From: Parvularculaceae bacterium
Lineage (GTDB): Bacteria; Pseudomonadota; Alphaproteobacteria; Caulobacterales; Parvularculaceae
Assembly (NCBI GenBank): GCA_028284065.1
Contig: JANQSJ010000013.1
Coordinates: forward strand, 53,538-117,537
Direction: 5' to 3'
DNA length: 64,000 nt
Each line of letters begins with the position of its first letter. Position 1 is the first letter of the stretch. Shown here one piece after another: positions 26,309 to 35,927 of the stretch. The notes below the pieces were generated by a model. That model did no database searches. It was not told the origin of the DNA and saw only the letters and a program-made list of their open reading frames with translations. The position numbers were made by a program, and so were the translations under genes.

Positions 26309-27427
26309 ATGAACGCCCGACCACATCTTAAGGCAGTCGATACGGCCTATGGCGCGCCGCACGTCGAGGCGGCTGCGCGCAGCGAGCCCTCGCTGCCGGC
26401 CGGGCACCCGGCGATTGAGAGCCGCAAGGCGGGCGTTTTGCTGGTTAATCTCGGCACGCCCGACGCGCCGACAGCCGGCGCGGTTAAGCGCTATCTCGCC
26501 GAATTCCTGAGCGATCCGCGTATTGTCGACTACCCGCGCCCGCTATGGTTGCCGCTGCTCTACGGCGTCATCCTCAATGTCAGGCCCGCGAAGACGGCGA
26601 AAGCCTACGCCTCGATCTGGCGGTCGGAATCGAATGAATCGCCGTTGCGGTACTACACGCGCGACCTCGCCGTGCGCGTCGGCGAACGCATCGCGGAAGG
26701 GTTCGGCGACGAAGAAGTGATGGTGGACTGGGCGATGCGCTACGGAACGCCGTCCATCAAGGGCGCGATTGAGCGCCTGCAGGCGGCCGGGTGCGACCGG
26801 ATTCTCGTCGTCCCCCTCTATCCGCAGTATTCCTCGACCACGACGGCCAGCGTCTGCGACGCGGCGTTTGACGCGATGAAGGGCATGCGGTGGCAGCCGG
26901 CGCTGCGGTTCGCGCCTGCCTTCCACGATGCGCCGGCCTATATCGAGGCCCTCGCCGCTTCGGCGCAAAAGGCCCTCAGCGGCGTCTACTGGGCGCCGGA
27001 TCGCGTCGTCTTGTCTTTCCATGGGGTGCCGGAGCGCCTTCTGTCGGAGGGCGACCCTTATTATTGCCAGTGCGCCAAGACCGCGCGCCTTCTCCGTGAA
27101 CGGATGGGGTGGGACGAAGAGTTCGCGCCCCTTACTTTCCAGTCGCGCTTCGGCCCGGAGAAGTGGCTGGGGCCTGCGACAGACGAAACCATCGAGCGGC
27201 TCGCCGACGAAGGCGTCAAGCGGATCGCCGTCATGACGCCGGGCTTCGTCGCCGATTGCCTCGAGACGCTGGAGGAAATCGGGATCGAAGCCGCTGAGTC
27301 CTTCAAAGAACGCGGCGGCGAGCATTTCCTGAGCGTTCCGTGCCTCAACAATACAGACCCGATGATCGATTTGATGGACAGCCTCATCACGGATGAGCTT
27401 TCGGGCTGGGCGGCGCGGCGGGCGTAA
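26309..27427 (+). CDS. hemH: Ferrochelatase
   Basis: 372-residue enzyme inserting Fe2+ into protoporphyrin IX, the last haem step. VLLVNLGTPDAPTAGAVKRYL opens the conserved core; the catalytic His is in LSFHGVPERLL near residue 240, YYCQCAKTARLL follows, and FQSRFGPEKWL holds the conserved acidic active-site face. I place the start at ATG 26309; a GTG 12 bases upstream is the alternative. It is followed by the deacetylase-like gene after 19 bp. Confidence 0.94.
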   Translation: MNARPHLKAVDTAYGAPHVEAAARSEPSLPAGHPAIESRKAGVLLVNLGTPDAPTAGAVKRYLAEFLSDPRIVDYPRPLWLPLLYGVILNVRPAKTAKAYASIWRSESNESPLRYYTRDLAVRVGERIAEGFGDEEVMVDWAMRYGTPSIKGAIERLQAAGCDRILVVPLYPQYSSTTTASVCDAAFDAMKGMRWQPALRFAPAFHDAPAYIEALAASAQKALSGVYWAPDRVVLSFHGVPERLLSEGDPYYCQCAKTARLLRERMGWDEEFAPLTFQSRFGPEKWLGPATDETIERLADEGVKRIAVMTPGFVADCLETLEEIGIEAAESFKERGGEHFLSVPCLNNTDPMIDLMDSLITDELSGWAARRA

Positions 27428-27446
27428 ACGTTCCGCCTCCGCCGAG

Positions 27447-28343
27447 ATGGACGTCTATTACTCAGACGATTTTGACCTGAAACTGCCGCCGGGACACCGG
27501 TTCCCCGGCGAGAAGTACGGCATGCTGCGCCGGCGCCTGCTTGCGGCTGGCCTCGTCTCGCCCTCCGAGCTGAAGGCCTCGCCGCCGGCGACCGACGCCG
27601 ACCTCCACCGCGCCCATGATCCCGCCTATGTCGCCTCGATCGAAGACGGCACGATTGCGCCGGCCGCCATGCGCAGGATCGGCTTTCCCTGGTCGCTGCA
27701 GATTGCGCGGCGGGCGCGCGCGACCTGCGGCGGGGCGATAGCCGCGGCGCGGGCCGCCTTGCGCGACGGGATTGCGGGACAGCTCGCGGGCGGCACGCAT
27801 CACGCGCACTACGATTTCGGCTCCGGCTATTGCGTCTTCAACGACTTCGCCGTGGCGGCGCTCGCGCTCCTGTCGGCGGGCGAGGCGGCCCGCATCGCCA
27901 TCATCGATCTCGATGTGCATCAGGGCGACGGAAACGCCGCAATCCTCGCCGGCCGGGAGGACGTCTTCGTCCTTTCCGTTCACGGAGAGAAGAACTTCCC
28001 GTTCCGGAAGGTCGCCTCGAATCTCGATGTCGCCCTGCCGGACGGGACGGAAGACGAAGACTATCTGCGCGCGCTCGACGACGCGCTTCCCGCCGCGTTC
28101 GACTTCCGGCCCGACATCGTCCTCTTCCAGGCGGGCGTCGACCCCTTGAAAGAGGACCGGCTTGGACGGCTGTCCCTCAGCCAGGAGGGGCTCTACGCCC
28201 GAGATGAAATGGTCCTTACCGCCTGCCGAGCCGCCGGCGTTCCGGTCTCAATGGCGATCGGGGGCGGCTATGCGGACCCGATAGACGCGAGCGTCGAGGC
28301 ATACGCTGGCGCCTACCGCGCAGCGCGCGCCGTCTACGGATAA
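27447..28343 (+). CDS. Histone deacetylase family protein
   Basis: 298-residue zinc-dependent amidohydrolase of the arginase/deacetylase fold. Family landmarks: GGTHHAHYDFGSGYCVFND (active-site His pair), IIDLDVHQGDGNA (metal Asp and His), FQAGVDPLKEDRLGRLSLS (metal Asp) and the final GGGY tyrosine. Bacterial members act on acetylpolyamines or acetylated small molecules; the substrate here is unknown. Starts at ATG 27447, 19 bp after hemH. Confidence 0.9.
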   Translation: MDVYYSDDFDLKLPPGHRFPGEKYGMLRRRLLAAGLVSPSELKASPPATDADLHRAHDPAYVASIEDGTIAPAAMRRIGFPWSLQIARRARATCGGAIAAARAALRDGIAGQLAGGTHHAHYDFGSGYCVFNDFAVAALALLSAGEAARIAIIDLDVHQGDGNAAILAGREDVFVLSVHGEKNFPFRKVASNLDVALPDGTEDEDYLRALDDALPAAFDFRPDIVLFQAGVDPLKEDRLGRLSLSQEGLYARDEMVLTACRAAGVPVSMAIGGGYADPIDASVEAYAGAYRAARAVYG

Positions 28344-28366
28344 AGGCGTCGATCATTCGCGTGAAT

Positions 28367-29404
28367 TCAGGCGGACGCGACGGCGAGGAACCGGTCCACC
28401 TCCTCGTCCGTCGTGGCGAAGGAGCAGATAAGCCGCCGCATTCGGCCGGCCGCTGGGTCGCCCGGCGTCACCCATGGGAAGAACAACGCGCCGGCGAGCT
28501 TCAGGCGATCCTCCGTCTCCGGCGGAAAGGACGCGAAGACTTCATTAATCTCAGTCGGGGCCCAGATCTCGCAACCGTCGATATCGGCGAGCCCGCCGCT
28601 GAGGCGCTTCGCCGCCGCGTTCGCCCGCGCCGCGAGCCGCAGCCACAGGCCGTCCTCAAGATAAGCGACGAATTGCGCGGCCAGGAACCTCGACTTTGAG
28701 AACAACTGCCCCGCGCGTTTACGCCTGAACTCGAAATCCTTTGCGCCGTCCGGATCGAAGAAAATAACCGCCTCCGCCGCGAGGCAGCCATTCTTGGTGC
28801 CGCCGAACGAGAGAACGTCGACGCCGGCGCGCCACGTCACATCCGCCGGCGTGCAACCGAGCGCAGCGATAGCGTTCGCGAACCGCGCGCCGTCCATGTG
28901 AACTTTCATCCCGGCGGCGCGCGCCACGGCGGCGAGGGCGGCGACCTCCGCCGGATCATAAACCGTTCCGAACTCCGTCCCTTGCGTCAGGGTCAGCGCG
29001 GCGAACGGACTGCCGTGGGGAGGGCGCTCAGGAAAGGCGTCAATCGCCGCGCGCAACGTCAGCGGCGTCAGCTTGCCGTCCGCGCCGGCGATGGGGAGCA
29101 GCTTTGCGCCGCCGGTGAAGAACTCAGGCCCGGCGCACTCGTCCATCTGCACATGCGACGCCTCATGGCATGCGATCATGCCGTAGGGCGGCGCAAGCGT
29201 CGACAACGCAAGTCCATTCGCCGCCCCGCCCGTGCCGACAAAGAACGCCGCGACGTCGCGGTCGAACGTCTCCGACAGCGCCGCGCAGGCCCGCGCCGTC
29301 CAGGGATCGCCGCCATAGGCCGGCGCCGCGCCTGAATTGGCGTCGACAATCGCTTGCAGGACTTCAGGCGCGGCGCCGGCCCAGTTGTCGGACGCGAAAA
29401 GCAT
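28367..29404 (-). CDS. ltaE: Low-specificity L-threonine aldolase
   Basis: 345-residue PLP enzyme splitting threonine or allo-threonine into glycine and acetaldehyde. Features: FASDNWAGAAPEVLQAI, YGGDPWTARA, FVGTGGAANGLAL, HMDGARFANAIAALG with the PLP-contacting Asp, and Lys in LSFGGTKNGCLAAEA. Length and motif order are typical. It is convergent with the deacetylase gene. Confidence 0.9.
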   Translation of the reverse strand: MLFASDNWAGAAPEVLQAIVDANSGAAPAYGGDPWTARACAALSETFDRDVAAFFVGTGGAANGLALSTLAPPYGMIACHEASHVQMDECAGPEFFTGGAKLLPIAGADGKLTPLTLRAAIDAFPERPPHGSPFAALTLTQGTEFGTVYDPAEVAALAAVARAAGMKVHMDGARFANAIAALGCTPADVTWRAGVDVLSFGGTKNGCLAAEAVIFFDPDGAKDFEFRRKRAGQLFSKSRFLAAQFVAYLEDGLWLRLAARANAAAKRLSGGLADIDGCEIWAPTEINEVFASFPPETEDRLKLAGALFFPWVTPGDPAAGRMRRLICSFATTDEEVDRFLAVASA

Positions 29405-29462
29405 AGGCCGCTAGTGTTCTCCCGTATCGAAGCCAGTACGCGAAGGTGCCACGCATCGAGAC

Positions 29463-29495
29463 CAAAAAATAAGGCCCGGCGCATCGCGCCGGGCC
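29463..29495 (-). terminator. Strong Rho-independent terminator
   Basis: Perfect 10-bp GC stem GGCCCGGCGC/GCGCCGGGCC with a 3-base loop (29473-29495). On the minus strand it is followed by TTATTTTTTGG. It ends the transcript of the small secreted protein gene 30 bp upstream and insulates the threonine aldolase gene. Confidence 0.92.
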
Positions 29496-29524
29496 CAAAG
29501 ATCGTTCCGTCTTGGGAGGACGGC

Positions 29525-29866
29525 TTAGCCCTCGGTGACTTTCGTCACGGTCGCCGTGCCCGTCGCGCCGTCGTTCGGACCGCCGGAAACGGTGTAGGTT
29601 GTCGAATCGCCCACCGTCGGCTCCGGAATGTGGTCTGCGAAAACGACGCAGGTGGACTGCTCGCCAACCGTGAAGCACATCTTCAGCGCTTCGGGGTCGA
29701 ACGTGTAGGTCAGCGGCGTCGTGCCGTCGCCGAGCGTGCCGACGCCCTCGCCCTTGAGGATCACGACATTGGCCTCGCCCGTGTCACGCTTGAACTCGAC
29801 ATGCGTGTCCGCGAGCGCCGGTCCGGCGACGAACGCCAGAGCGGCGCCCACGATTAGCTTCTTCAT
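29525..29866 (-). CDS. Small secreted protein of unknown function
   Basis: 113 residues with a clean Sec signal peptide (MKKLIVGAALAFVAGPALA, cut before DTHVEF). The mature part is beta-strand-like, acidic and Thr/Gly-rich, and contains two cysteines (KMCFTVGEQSTCVVF) likely disulfide-bonded in the periplasm. No family recognised. The ribosome site GGAGGACTATAG and the strong terminator downstream make it a well-defined single-gene transcription unit. Confidence 0.85.
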   Translation of the reverse strand: MKKLIVGAALAFVAGPALADTHVEFKRDTGEANVVILKGEGVGTLGDGTTPLTYTFDPEALKMCFTVGEQSTCVVFADHIPEPTVGDSTTYTVSGGPNDGATGTATVTKVTEG

Positions 29867-29950
29867 CTATAGTCCTCCCACGATTTGGAGTTTTCAAACG
29901 ACGCAGGGTGATAGGGCGCCGCGGGCGAAAGGTCGCGCGCTTTAAACATG

Positions 29951-29966
29951 GTTATCGAAAAGTTAA
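29951..29966 (-). promoter_or_regulatory. CtrA-box-like sequence upstream of the secreted protein gene
   Basis: On the minus strand TTAACTTTTCGATAAC matches the CtrA consensus TTAA-N7-TTAAC with one change (ATAAC). It lies about 85 bp upstream of the start at 29866. CtrA is the cell-cycle regulator of this group of bacteria. One site, motif match only. Confidence 0.3.
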
Positions 29967-29983
29967 CGTTGCCCCCTGAAGTC

Positions 29984-30664
29984 TTATGGGACTTCGGCGG
30001 CGATTGCGGCCGGAAGATCAGCGAAGTGCGAAATTATCCTCGTCGCGCCCGCCGCCTGCAGGCGCTCGGTGTGCCCCTCGAAGATATGGCCGCCGCCGGC
30101 GAACCCCCACACCGTCATGCCCGCCGCCACGCCGGCGCTGACGCCATTGACGGAATCTTCGAGGACGAGGCATCGGCCAGGCGCCGCGCGGAGTCGCTCG
30201 GCCGCGTAAAGAAAAACGTCCGGGGCCGGCTTACCTTCTGCGACAAGATCGGCGGAATAGACATGCGGGGCGAAAATCCCATAGAGCCCCGTGCGTTCAA
30301 GCTTCGACGTCAGAAACGTCGCCCGGGACGATGACGCGACCGCGACCTTCCCCACCGTTTCCGCAACCGCCTCAGCTGCGGCGCGCGCGCCGGGCACAGC
30401 CGTCAGGTCGCGCTTTCGCCGCCGGCGGCCCTCCAGAAGCCGCGCCTCGAAGTCGTCCGGCGCCGTCTCGCCAAGCCTTGTTTCGTAGTCGGCCCGCAAC
30501 GCCGCGAAGAAGGCGTCGTCATGCATGCCGCAATAGCGCGCAACGTAGGTCGGCGGGTCGTAGCTGAGGCCCATTTCCGCAAGCGCCTCGCGCTCTCCGC
30601 GGATGGAGAGGACCTCGGAATCCACCAGGACGCCGTCGCAGTCGAAGATCACAGCGTCGATCAC
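29984..30664 (-). CDS. HAD-superfamily phosphatase, beta-phosphoglucomutase-like
   Basis: 226 residues. Motif I DCDGVLVDSE with the nucleophile Asp, motif II in VAVASSSR, motif III lysine GKPAPDVFLYA and motif IV EDSVNG, with an alpha-helical cap between, place it in HAD subfamily I (phosphoglycolate phosphatase or phosphoglucomutase type). It starts with GTG at 30664, overlapping the TGA of the upstream DUF817 gene (GTGA), so translation is coupled. The longer reading to 31024 is a shadow of DUF817. Confidence 0.88.
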   Translation of the reverse strand: MIDAVIFDCDGVLVDSEVLSIRGEREALAEMGLSYDPPTYVARYCGMHDDAFFAALRADYETRLGETAPDDFEARLLEGRRRRKRDLTAVPGARAAAEAVAETVGKVAVASSSRATFLTSKLERTGLYGIFAPHVYSADLVAEGKPAPDVFLYAAERLRAAPGRCLVLEDSVNGVSAGVAAGMTVWGFAGGGHIFEGHTERLQAAGATRIISHFADLPAAIAAEVP

Positions 30665-31464
30665 GCACCCACTCCTTCCTCTTTGGGCGGATGAACGATG
30701 GTGACGAGCACCCAGGAGATCAGCATCAGGAGATACCAGGACCCGAGTTTGCCGGCCGACACCATTCGCCAGCCGCCGGTCTGGTCGGGATACATCCACG
30801 CGCCCGCAAGCGTACCAAGGTTTTCCGCGATCCAGATGAAAACAGCCACCAGAAGAAAGCCCAGCAGCAACGGCATGCGATGGCGCCAGCGCCACACGCG
30901 GTAGCTTACGGGCGTGCGCAGGAAGAGGAGCCCCGCGAACGCGAAAAGCGCCAGCCGAATATCGGGCGCAAAGTGATGCGTAAAGAAATTCATATAGATG
31001 AGCGCAGCCAGAAGAAGCGTCCAACGCCGCGGCGGATATCGCCGAAACCGGAACTCGAAGGTCCGGGCGACGCGCGCAAGATACGAGCCAACGGCGGCGT
31101 ACATGAAGCCGGAGAAGAGCGGCACGCCGCCAATGCGCAGGATGTTCGCCTCGGGATATGTCCAGGACCCCACATGGGTTTTGAAGATCTCCATGGCGGT
31201 GCCGACGAGGTGAAAGATGAGGATGACGAGCGCCTCACGCGGGCGCTCTAGGCGGGCCGCAAGAAACGCCGCCTGTAGGGAGACGGCGTAAAGGAACAAA
31301 AAATCATAGCGCGTAAGCGGCGCCGCGTCGGGCCAGGCGATCCCGGTGATGAGGATAGCGGCGAGCATCAGCCCACCGAACAGGCATACCCAGGCCTGCT
31401 TCACGCCGAACACCAGAAACTCCGTCAGCGCATGAATCGCCCAGGGCGGAAGAAAGCGTGCCAT
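30661..31464 (-). CDS. DUF817 membrane protein
   Basis: 267-residue polytopic membrane protein with roughly eight hydrophobic segments. FKTHVGSWTYPE, GVPLFSGFMYAAVGSYL and GAWMYPDQTGGWRMVSAGKLGSW are DUF817-type blocks. I use the ATG at 31464, which has GGAGG six bases upstream; 33 codons further out there is no support. Function unknown; coupled to the HAD phosphatase. Confidence 0.85.
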   Translation of the reverse strand: MARFLPPWAIHALTEFLVFGVKQAWVCLFGGLMLAAILITGIAWPDAAPLTRYDFLFLYAVSLQAAFLAARLERPREALVILIFHLVGTAMEIFKTHVGSWTYPEANILRIGGVPLFSGFMYAAVGSYLARVARTFEFRFRRYPPRRWTLLLAALIYMNFFTHHFAPDIRLALFAFAGLLFLRTPVSYRVWRWRHRMPLLLGFLLVAVFIWIAENLGTLAGAWMYPDQTGGWRMVSAGKLGSWYLLMLISWVLVTIVHPPKEEGVGA

Positions 31465-31759
31465 CCGCGCCTCCACCGGCGGAAGAACGCGCGCGAGGAC
31501 GATGTCGACGCGGCTGCGCTGCGCATCCCGATCAGAGTCGCACTCAATCGCTTCGCCCCTCATGGCCTACCGTCTCGCTTCACCCCAATGTGCGCGTCCG
31601 GCGTCAATCGCCCGGCAATGCGGCGGCCTAATGGCGCCGCGGCGGCGATCCTCCGTTCCCGGCCTGACCGCATATCGCTTCGGCGCGCCAATCAACCGGC
31701 GCGACGCATTACCCGGTGACCTTTGCGGATTGGTGTGGTGCGGCCTGCTCGGAAGAAAC

Positions 31760-32293
31760 ATGGGGACGGGCATGCGCTATTCAGTTAGCTGGAAATTCAT
31801 GGCTACGGCCGGCGCGCTTTGCGGGATTGCGGCCGCGGGCTGCGCCCATTTTGAGTCGCCTGCCGACGACGGAAGCGTAAGGCCCGACGGCGTTGCGTTC
31901 GGGCTCAGGGTCGACGAAACGCTGGAGCGGCTTGAAGAACATTGCGCCGCCACATCTGTCCGCGACGTCGACGTCGCGCTGCCCGGCTTCACGCGCCAGG
32001 CGCAAATCGATTGCGAAGGGTTTTCCTATTTCGGCGCGCCTAGAAAGGCGGAGTTGGTGTTTGGCGATGATCGCCTCGTTATCGTCTGGATTCTGACGGA
32101 AAAATCGGAGGAGCTGGCGCTAGAGCGAGCGTTCCGTCAGGAATTCGGCGCCCCCAGCCATGTGACGCCGGCCTTCACAGCGTTCGCCGATGACCGCGCG
32201 GCGGTGCGCAAGGACATTCCGGAGGCGCTCTTTTACGCCGAAGAAGTGGCGCAGCCGTTTCGCGGCTGGTTCGACTCTGAGGCCGGGACATAG
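31760..32293 (+). CDS. Putative lipoprotein, unknown function
   Basis: 177 residues with a signal peptide ending in a lipobox (GIAAAGC, cysteine at about residue 27). The mature part has paired cysteines (EEHCAATS and IDCEGF) and alternates strands and helices; CEGFSYFGAPRKAELVFGDDRLVIVWI resembles a small periplasmic sensor-like fold but no family was recognised. The start may instead be the ATG at 31772. It is convergent with hppA and shares a bidirectional terminator. Confidence 0.72.
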   Translation: MGTGMRYSVSWKFMATAGALCGIAAAGCAHFESPADDGSVRPDGVAFGLRVDETLERLEEHCAATSVRDVDVALPGFTRQAQIDCEGFSYFGAPRKAELVFGDDRLVIVWILTEKSEELALERAFRQEFGAPSHVTPAFTAFADDRAAVRKDIPEALFYAEEVAQPFRGWFDSEAGT

Positions 32294-32350
32294 GCGGCGT
32301 AACGCCTAGTCCAGCCTTTGCGCGATTCGGCCGCGCTAACGCGCGGCTCA

Positions 32351-32388
32351 ACGAAAAAGCCCCGGCGCAATGGCCGGGGCTTTGTTTC
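32351..32388. terminator. Bidirectional terminator between the lipoprotein gene and hppA
   Basis: An 11-bp perfect stem AAAGCCCCGGC (32356-32366) / GCCGGGGCTTT (32373-32383) with a 6-base loop. Read on the minus strand it runs into TTTTTC, which ends hppA; read on the plus strand it runs into TTTGTTT. Confidence 0.88.
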
Positions 32389-32406
32389 CTGAAAGACCGC
32401 CGCGCC

Positions 32407-34545
32407 TTACGCGCCGCCGCCGCCAGCGAGCGCCGCAAGCAGAAGAAGCGCGACGATATTGGTGATCTTGATCATCGGGTTCACGGCCGGGCCAGCGGTA
32501 TCCTTGTACGGATCGCCGACCGTGTCGCCGGTGACCGAGGCCTTGTGGGCCTCTGAGCCCTTGCCGCCATGATTGCCGTCTTCAATGTACTTTTTGGCGT
32601 TGTCCCACGCGCCGCCGCCGGCGGTCATCGAAAGCGCCAGGAAGAGCCCGGTGACGATGACGCCCATCAGCATGGCGCCGACGGCCGACAGGGCCGCGGA
32701 TTTGTCCTCCACCGCCAGCACCGCGAAGTAGAGCACGATCGGCGACAGGATCGGCAGAAGCGACGGCACCATCATTTCCTTGATGGCGGCGCGCGTCAGC
32801 ATGTCGACGGCGCGGCCATAGTTCGGCTTCGACGTGCCCGCCATGATCCCGGGATCCTCGCGGAACTGGTTGCGCACCTCCTCAACGACGGCGCCCGCCG
32901 CGCGGCCCACCGACTGCATCGCCATCGAGCCAAAGAGATAGGGCAGGAGGCCGCCGAAGAAGAGGCCGACGACCACGTAAGGGTTCGACAGGGAGAAATC
33001 GATCGATACGTTTGCGAAGGCCGGGAAATCCGCAGGATGGGCGACGAAATGATTAATATCCTCCGTATACGCCGCGAAGAGCACGAGCGCGCCGAGCCCC
33101 GCCGACCCGATCGCATAGCCCTTGGTCACGGCCTTTGTCGTGTTGCCGACCGCGTCGAGCGCGTCCGTGGTGTCGCGAACCGAGCCTTCAAGGCCCGCCA
33201 TCTCCGCAATGCCGCCGGCATTGTCCGTAACCGGACCGAAGGCGTCTAGGGCGACAATCATGCCTGCGAGGGCGAGCATGGTCGTCACGGCCGTCGCAAT
33301 CCCGTAGAGCCCGGCAAGATTGTACGCGACAATAATGCCGATCACGATGACAATCGCCGGACCTGCCGTCGCCTCCATGGAGACGGCGAGGCCCTGGATT
33401 ACGTTGGTGCCGTGGCCGGTTTCGGACGCCGCGGCGACGGACTTCACCGGCCGGAAACCGGTGCCGGTGTAATACTCCGTAATCCACACAATAAGCCCGG
33501 TGACGACAAGGCCGAGAACGCCGCACAGATAAAGGCTCGTCCCCGTGAAGTTCTGGCCGCCCGTCGTCTGGCCGATCGGTTCGGAAAAGCCGAAGACGAA
33601 ATTGGTGACGGCGGCGATCGCGACGAGCGACAGAACGCCCGTCACAATGAGGCCTTTATAGAGCGCCCCCATCACGTTCTCGGAACCCTGGCCTAGGCGC
33701 ACGGCGAAGGTGCCAGCAATCGAGGTGACGATGCACGCGCCGCCGATCGCCAGCGGGTAGAGCATGAAGTTCGCCGCATTTTCGGTGAAGAGGATCGAGC
33801 CAAGCACCATGGTGGCGGCGACGGTGACCACATACGTCTCGAAGAGGTCGGCCGCCATGCCCGCGCAGTCGCCGACATTGTCGCCGACATTGTCGGCGAT
33901 TGTCGCGGCATTGCGCGGATCGTCCTCGGGGATGCCCGCCTCGACCTTGCCGACCATGTCGCCGCCGACGTCGGCACCCTTGGTGAAGATGCCCCCGCCA
34001 AGGCGAGCGAAGACCGAAATCAGCGACGCCCCGAGCGACAGGGCGATGAGGCCCGTTACGACTTCCCGGCTTTCCGGCGCCTTGCCAAGCACGCCGGTCA
34101 GAACGGCGAAATAACCGGCGAGGCCGATGAGCGCCAGGCCGGCGACGAGCATGCCAGTCACCGCGCCGGCGCGAAACGCCACCGACAAGCCTTTTTCAAG
34201 GCTTTCGCTGGCGGCCTGGGTCGTGCGGACATTGGCGCGCACCGACACCAGCATGCCGATGAAGCCGGCCGCGCCGGAGAGTATGGCGCCGAGCGCGAAC
34301 CCGATGGCGGGAATGAGATTGAAGCCGAAAGCGACCAGAAGAATGACGAAGACCACCGCGCCGGCGATCATGATCGTCGTATATTGGCGATTCAGATAGG
34401 CGGTCGCCCCCTCCTGGATCGCGCCCGCGATTTCCTTCATGCGGTCATTGCCGGCCGGCAACGCCATGACGGACTGAATGGTGAAAACGCCATAGATAAT
34501 CGCAAGCGCGCCCGCTCCAATGATCAGCGCCAAGCTCAAGGTCAT
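32407..34545 (-). CDS. hppA: Membrane-bound proton-pumping pyrophosphatase
   Basis: 712-residue pump that couples pyrophosphate hydrolysis to proton export and spares ATP. It shows the pyrophosphate-binding acidic motifs [14 protein letters not shown] and [19 protein letters not shown], plus DNAGGIAEM and [34 protein letters not shown] carries Lys where potassium-dependent enzymes have Ala, so it should be the potassium-independent, proton-pumping class. About sixteen membrane segments. Ends at the bidirectional terminator. Confidence 0.96.
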   Translation of the reverse strand: MTLSLALIIGAGALAIIYGVFTIQSVMALPAGNDRMKEIAGAIQEGATAYLNRQYTTIMIAGAVVFVILLVAFGFNLIPAIGFALGAILSGAAGFIGMLVSVRANVRTTQAASESLEKGLSVAFRAGAVTGMLVAGLALIGLAGYFAVLTGVLGKAPESREVVTGLIALSLGASLISVFARLGGGIFTKGADVGGDMVGKVEAGIPEDDPRNAATIADNVGDNVGDCAGMAADLFETYVVTVAATMVLGSILFTENAANFMLYPLAIGGACIVTSIAGTFAVRLGQGSENVMGALYKGLIVTGVLSLVAIAAVTNFVFGFSEPIGQTTGGQNFTGTSLYLCGVLGLVVTGLIVWITEYYTGTGFRPVKSVAAASETGHGTNVIQGLAVSMEATAGPAIVIVIGIIVAYNLAGLYGIATAVTTMLALAGMIVALDAFGPVTDNAGGIAEMAGLEGSVRDTTDALDAVGNTTKAVTKGYAIGSAGLGALVLFAAYTEDINHFVAHPADFPAFANVSIDFSLSNPYVVVGLFFGGLLPYLFGSMAMQSVGRAAGAVVEEVRNQFREDPGIMAGTSKPNYGRAVDMLTRAAIKEMMVPSLLPILSPIVLYFAVLAVEDKSAALSAVGAMLMGVIVTGLFLALSMTAGGGAWDNAKKYIEDGNHGGKGSEAHKASVTGDTVGDPYKDTAGPAVNPMIKITNIVALLLLAALAGGGGA

Positions 34546-34866
34546 CTCTCAGCTACCCTTCTTCTCGGTTTAGCTCGGCCGGCGGCCGCTCGGTCGCGCG
34601 CAGAGCCGGCGCGCCAAACGCCAGCACCGCGCCGAAACAGCGACGTTCGGCCGAAGCAGTTCATCTGATTGTCGCGGGAAACCCCCGAAATGGCCGGCGC
34701 GACGCTCTTGGTCGCGCCGCAGAAGGCGCGGCGTGAGCGTCAACCGCTTCAATCGGCCCCGCAGGCCAAAATCGAGCGGACCGTACCCATCAGCACGGTG
34801 AAATCAATCGCTAATTTCAGACCGCGGCGTTCCGCGCTCGCCGCGCATTTGCGACAGTCGCGGCGC
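34546..34866. other. Intergenic region upstream of hppA
   Basis: 321 bp with no supported gene. It contains a perfect 8-bp hairpin (GGCGCGAC at 34696-34703, GTCGCGCC at 34711-34718); the right arm could pair instead with a GGCGCG block at about 34725-34730, giving two exclusive structures. The region follows the hydroxylase gene and precedes hppA, so it must hold the hppA promoter, which I could not identify. Confidence 0.4.
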
Positions 34867-35652
34867 CTAGGAGGCGGTCGAGGCGCCGGCCCGGCCGGGC
34901 TGGGCCCCTTCGGCGTCAGTCAGGTCCTTAACCCACGGATATTTGAGGGCCATTTCGTCATCGTAACCAAGATTGCGGGCCGTGCGGGTGCGCGGCGCAT
35001 CGGCCTGCGTCGCGTAAAAAGTGCCGAACATCCGGTCCCAGAAGAACTCCGCGATGCCGAAATTCCCTGTCTCATTGTGGAAATGGTGGGCCAGATGGCG
35101 CGCCTTTATGACTTTCCAGAATTTCGATTTGGGCTCGAACGCCAAGTGTTGGCCCGCATGCAGGAATTCCGTGTAGCACGTCATGACCAGAAAACCGGCA
35201 ATCGCCGCGGCTGCGCCGGCGACGCCGCTGACCGCCCAGCCCATTGGACCGGCGATCATGGCGATAGGCGGCAACGTCGTGTGCAGTCCGCCGAACAGGA
35301 CTGAAAGATCGTTCGGAAACCTGTGGTGATCGTAGTGGACGCGTTTCCAGAAGCCTGCGAGCGCCGGCGTTTTGTACATCCAGGTCCCGTGGAGGATGAA
35401 TCGGTGCGTCACATACCAGGAAATGGGAAAAAGGAGCGCGCCGGCCGCAAATGCGATAACGAGCCCTACAAAAGACGTCATCATGGCCAATGCGACGACG
35501 AGCCCAACGACGATCAACGCCGCATAAACCTGAATCGCGGGGTAGGTGATGTAGGCGCGCCACAGGTCCTGGAACGTCATCCGGTTAAGGAGATAGTTCT
35601 GATTCTTCCACGCCCGGTAGCCGATAAAGATACCGCCCTTGAAAATGCTCAC
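34867..35652 (-). CDS. Sterol desaturase/fatty acid hydroxylase family protein
   Basis: 261-residue membrane di-iron oxygenase. The clustered histidines that bind iron are visible: THRFILHGTW, HYDHHRFPND, HAGQH and RHLAHHFHNETGNFG. Several hydrophobic helices separate them. I start at GTG 35652, which has GGAG seven bases upstream; the extra 62 codons of the longer reading look antisense. It lies beside the ceramide synthesis genes, facing away from them, so it may hydroxylate the acyl or sphingoid chain. That link is inferred. Confidence 0.8.
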   Translation of the reverse strand: MSIFKGGIFIGYRAWKNQNYLLNRMTFQDLWRAYITYPAIQVYAALIVVGLVVALAMMTSFVGLVIAFAAGALLFPISWYVTHRFILHGTWMYKTPALAGFWKRVHYDHHRFPNDLSVLFGGLHTTLPPIAMIAGPMGWAVSGVAGAAAAIAGFLVMTCYTEFLHAGQHLAFEPKSKFWKVIKARHLAHHFHNETGNFGIAEFFWDRMFGTFYATQADAPRTRTARNLGYDDEMALKYPWVKDLTDAEGAQPGRAGASTAS

Positions 35653-35927
35653 GAACAACTCCGATCCTGCAAGGGAGCGCCGCCATCGCGCGGCCCCCGA
35701 GACGCGCCATATACGCCTGTCGCGCCAAAGGTCCAAGACGCTGCGACGACGCATTGGGGTCAAAACGGGCGCAGGCGCCACGGCAATGACGGCGTTGCCT
35801 TTTCCGAGGGGTGATTTTATGGCCCGCACACGATACAAACCGGCCTTGTCGAGTGGCCTTATGCGTCGCTGGCGGGCGCCGGCCGCGTCTCCGGGGGCGT
35901 GGAAAGTCCGGGGGCGTGATAGAGACT

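Noticed and set aside
29984..31024. Extended start of the HAD phosphatase at 31024
   Set aside because: The extra 120 codons overlap DUF817 in another frame; GTG 30664 directly precedes the HAD motif I.
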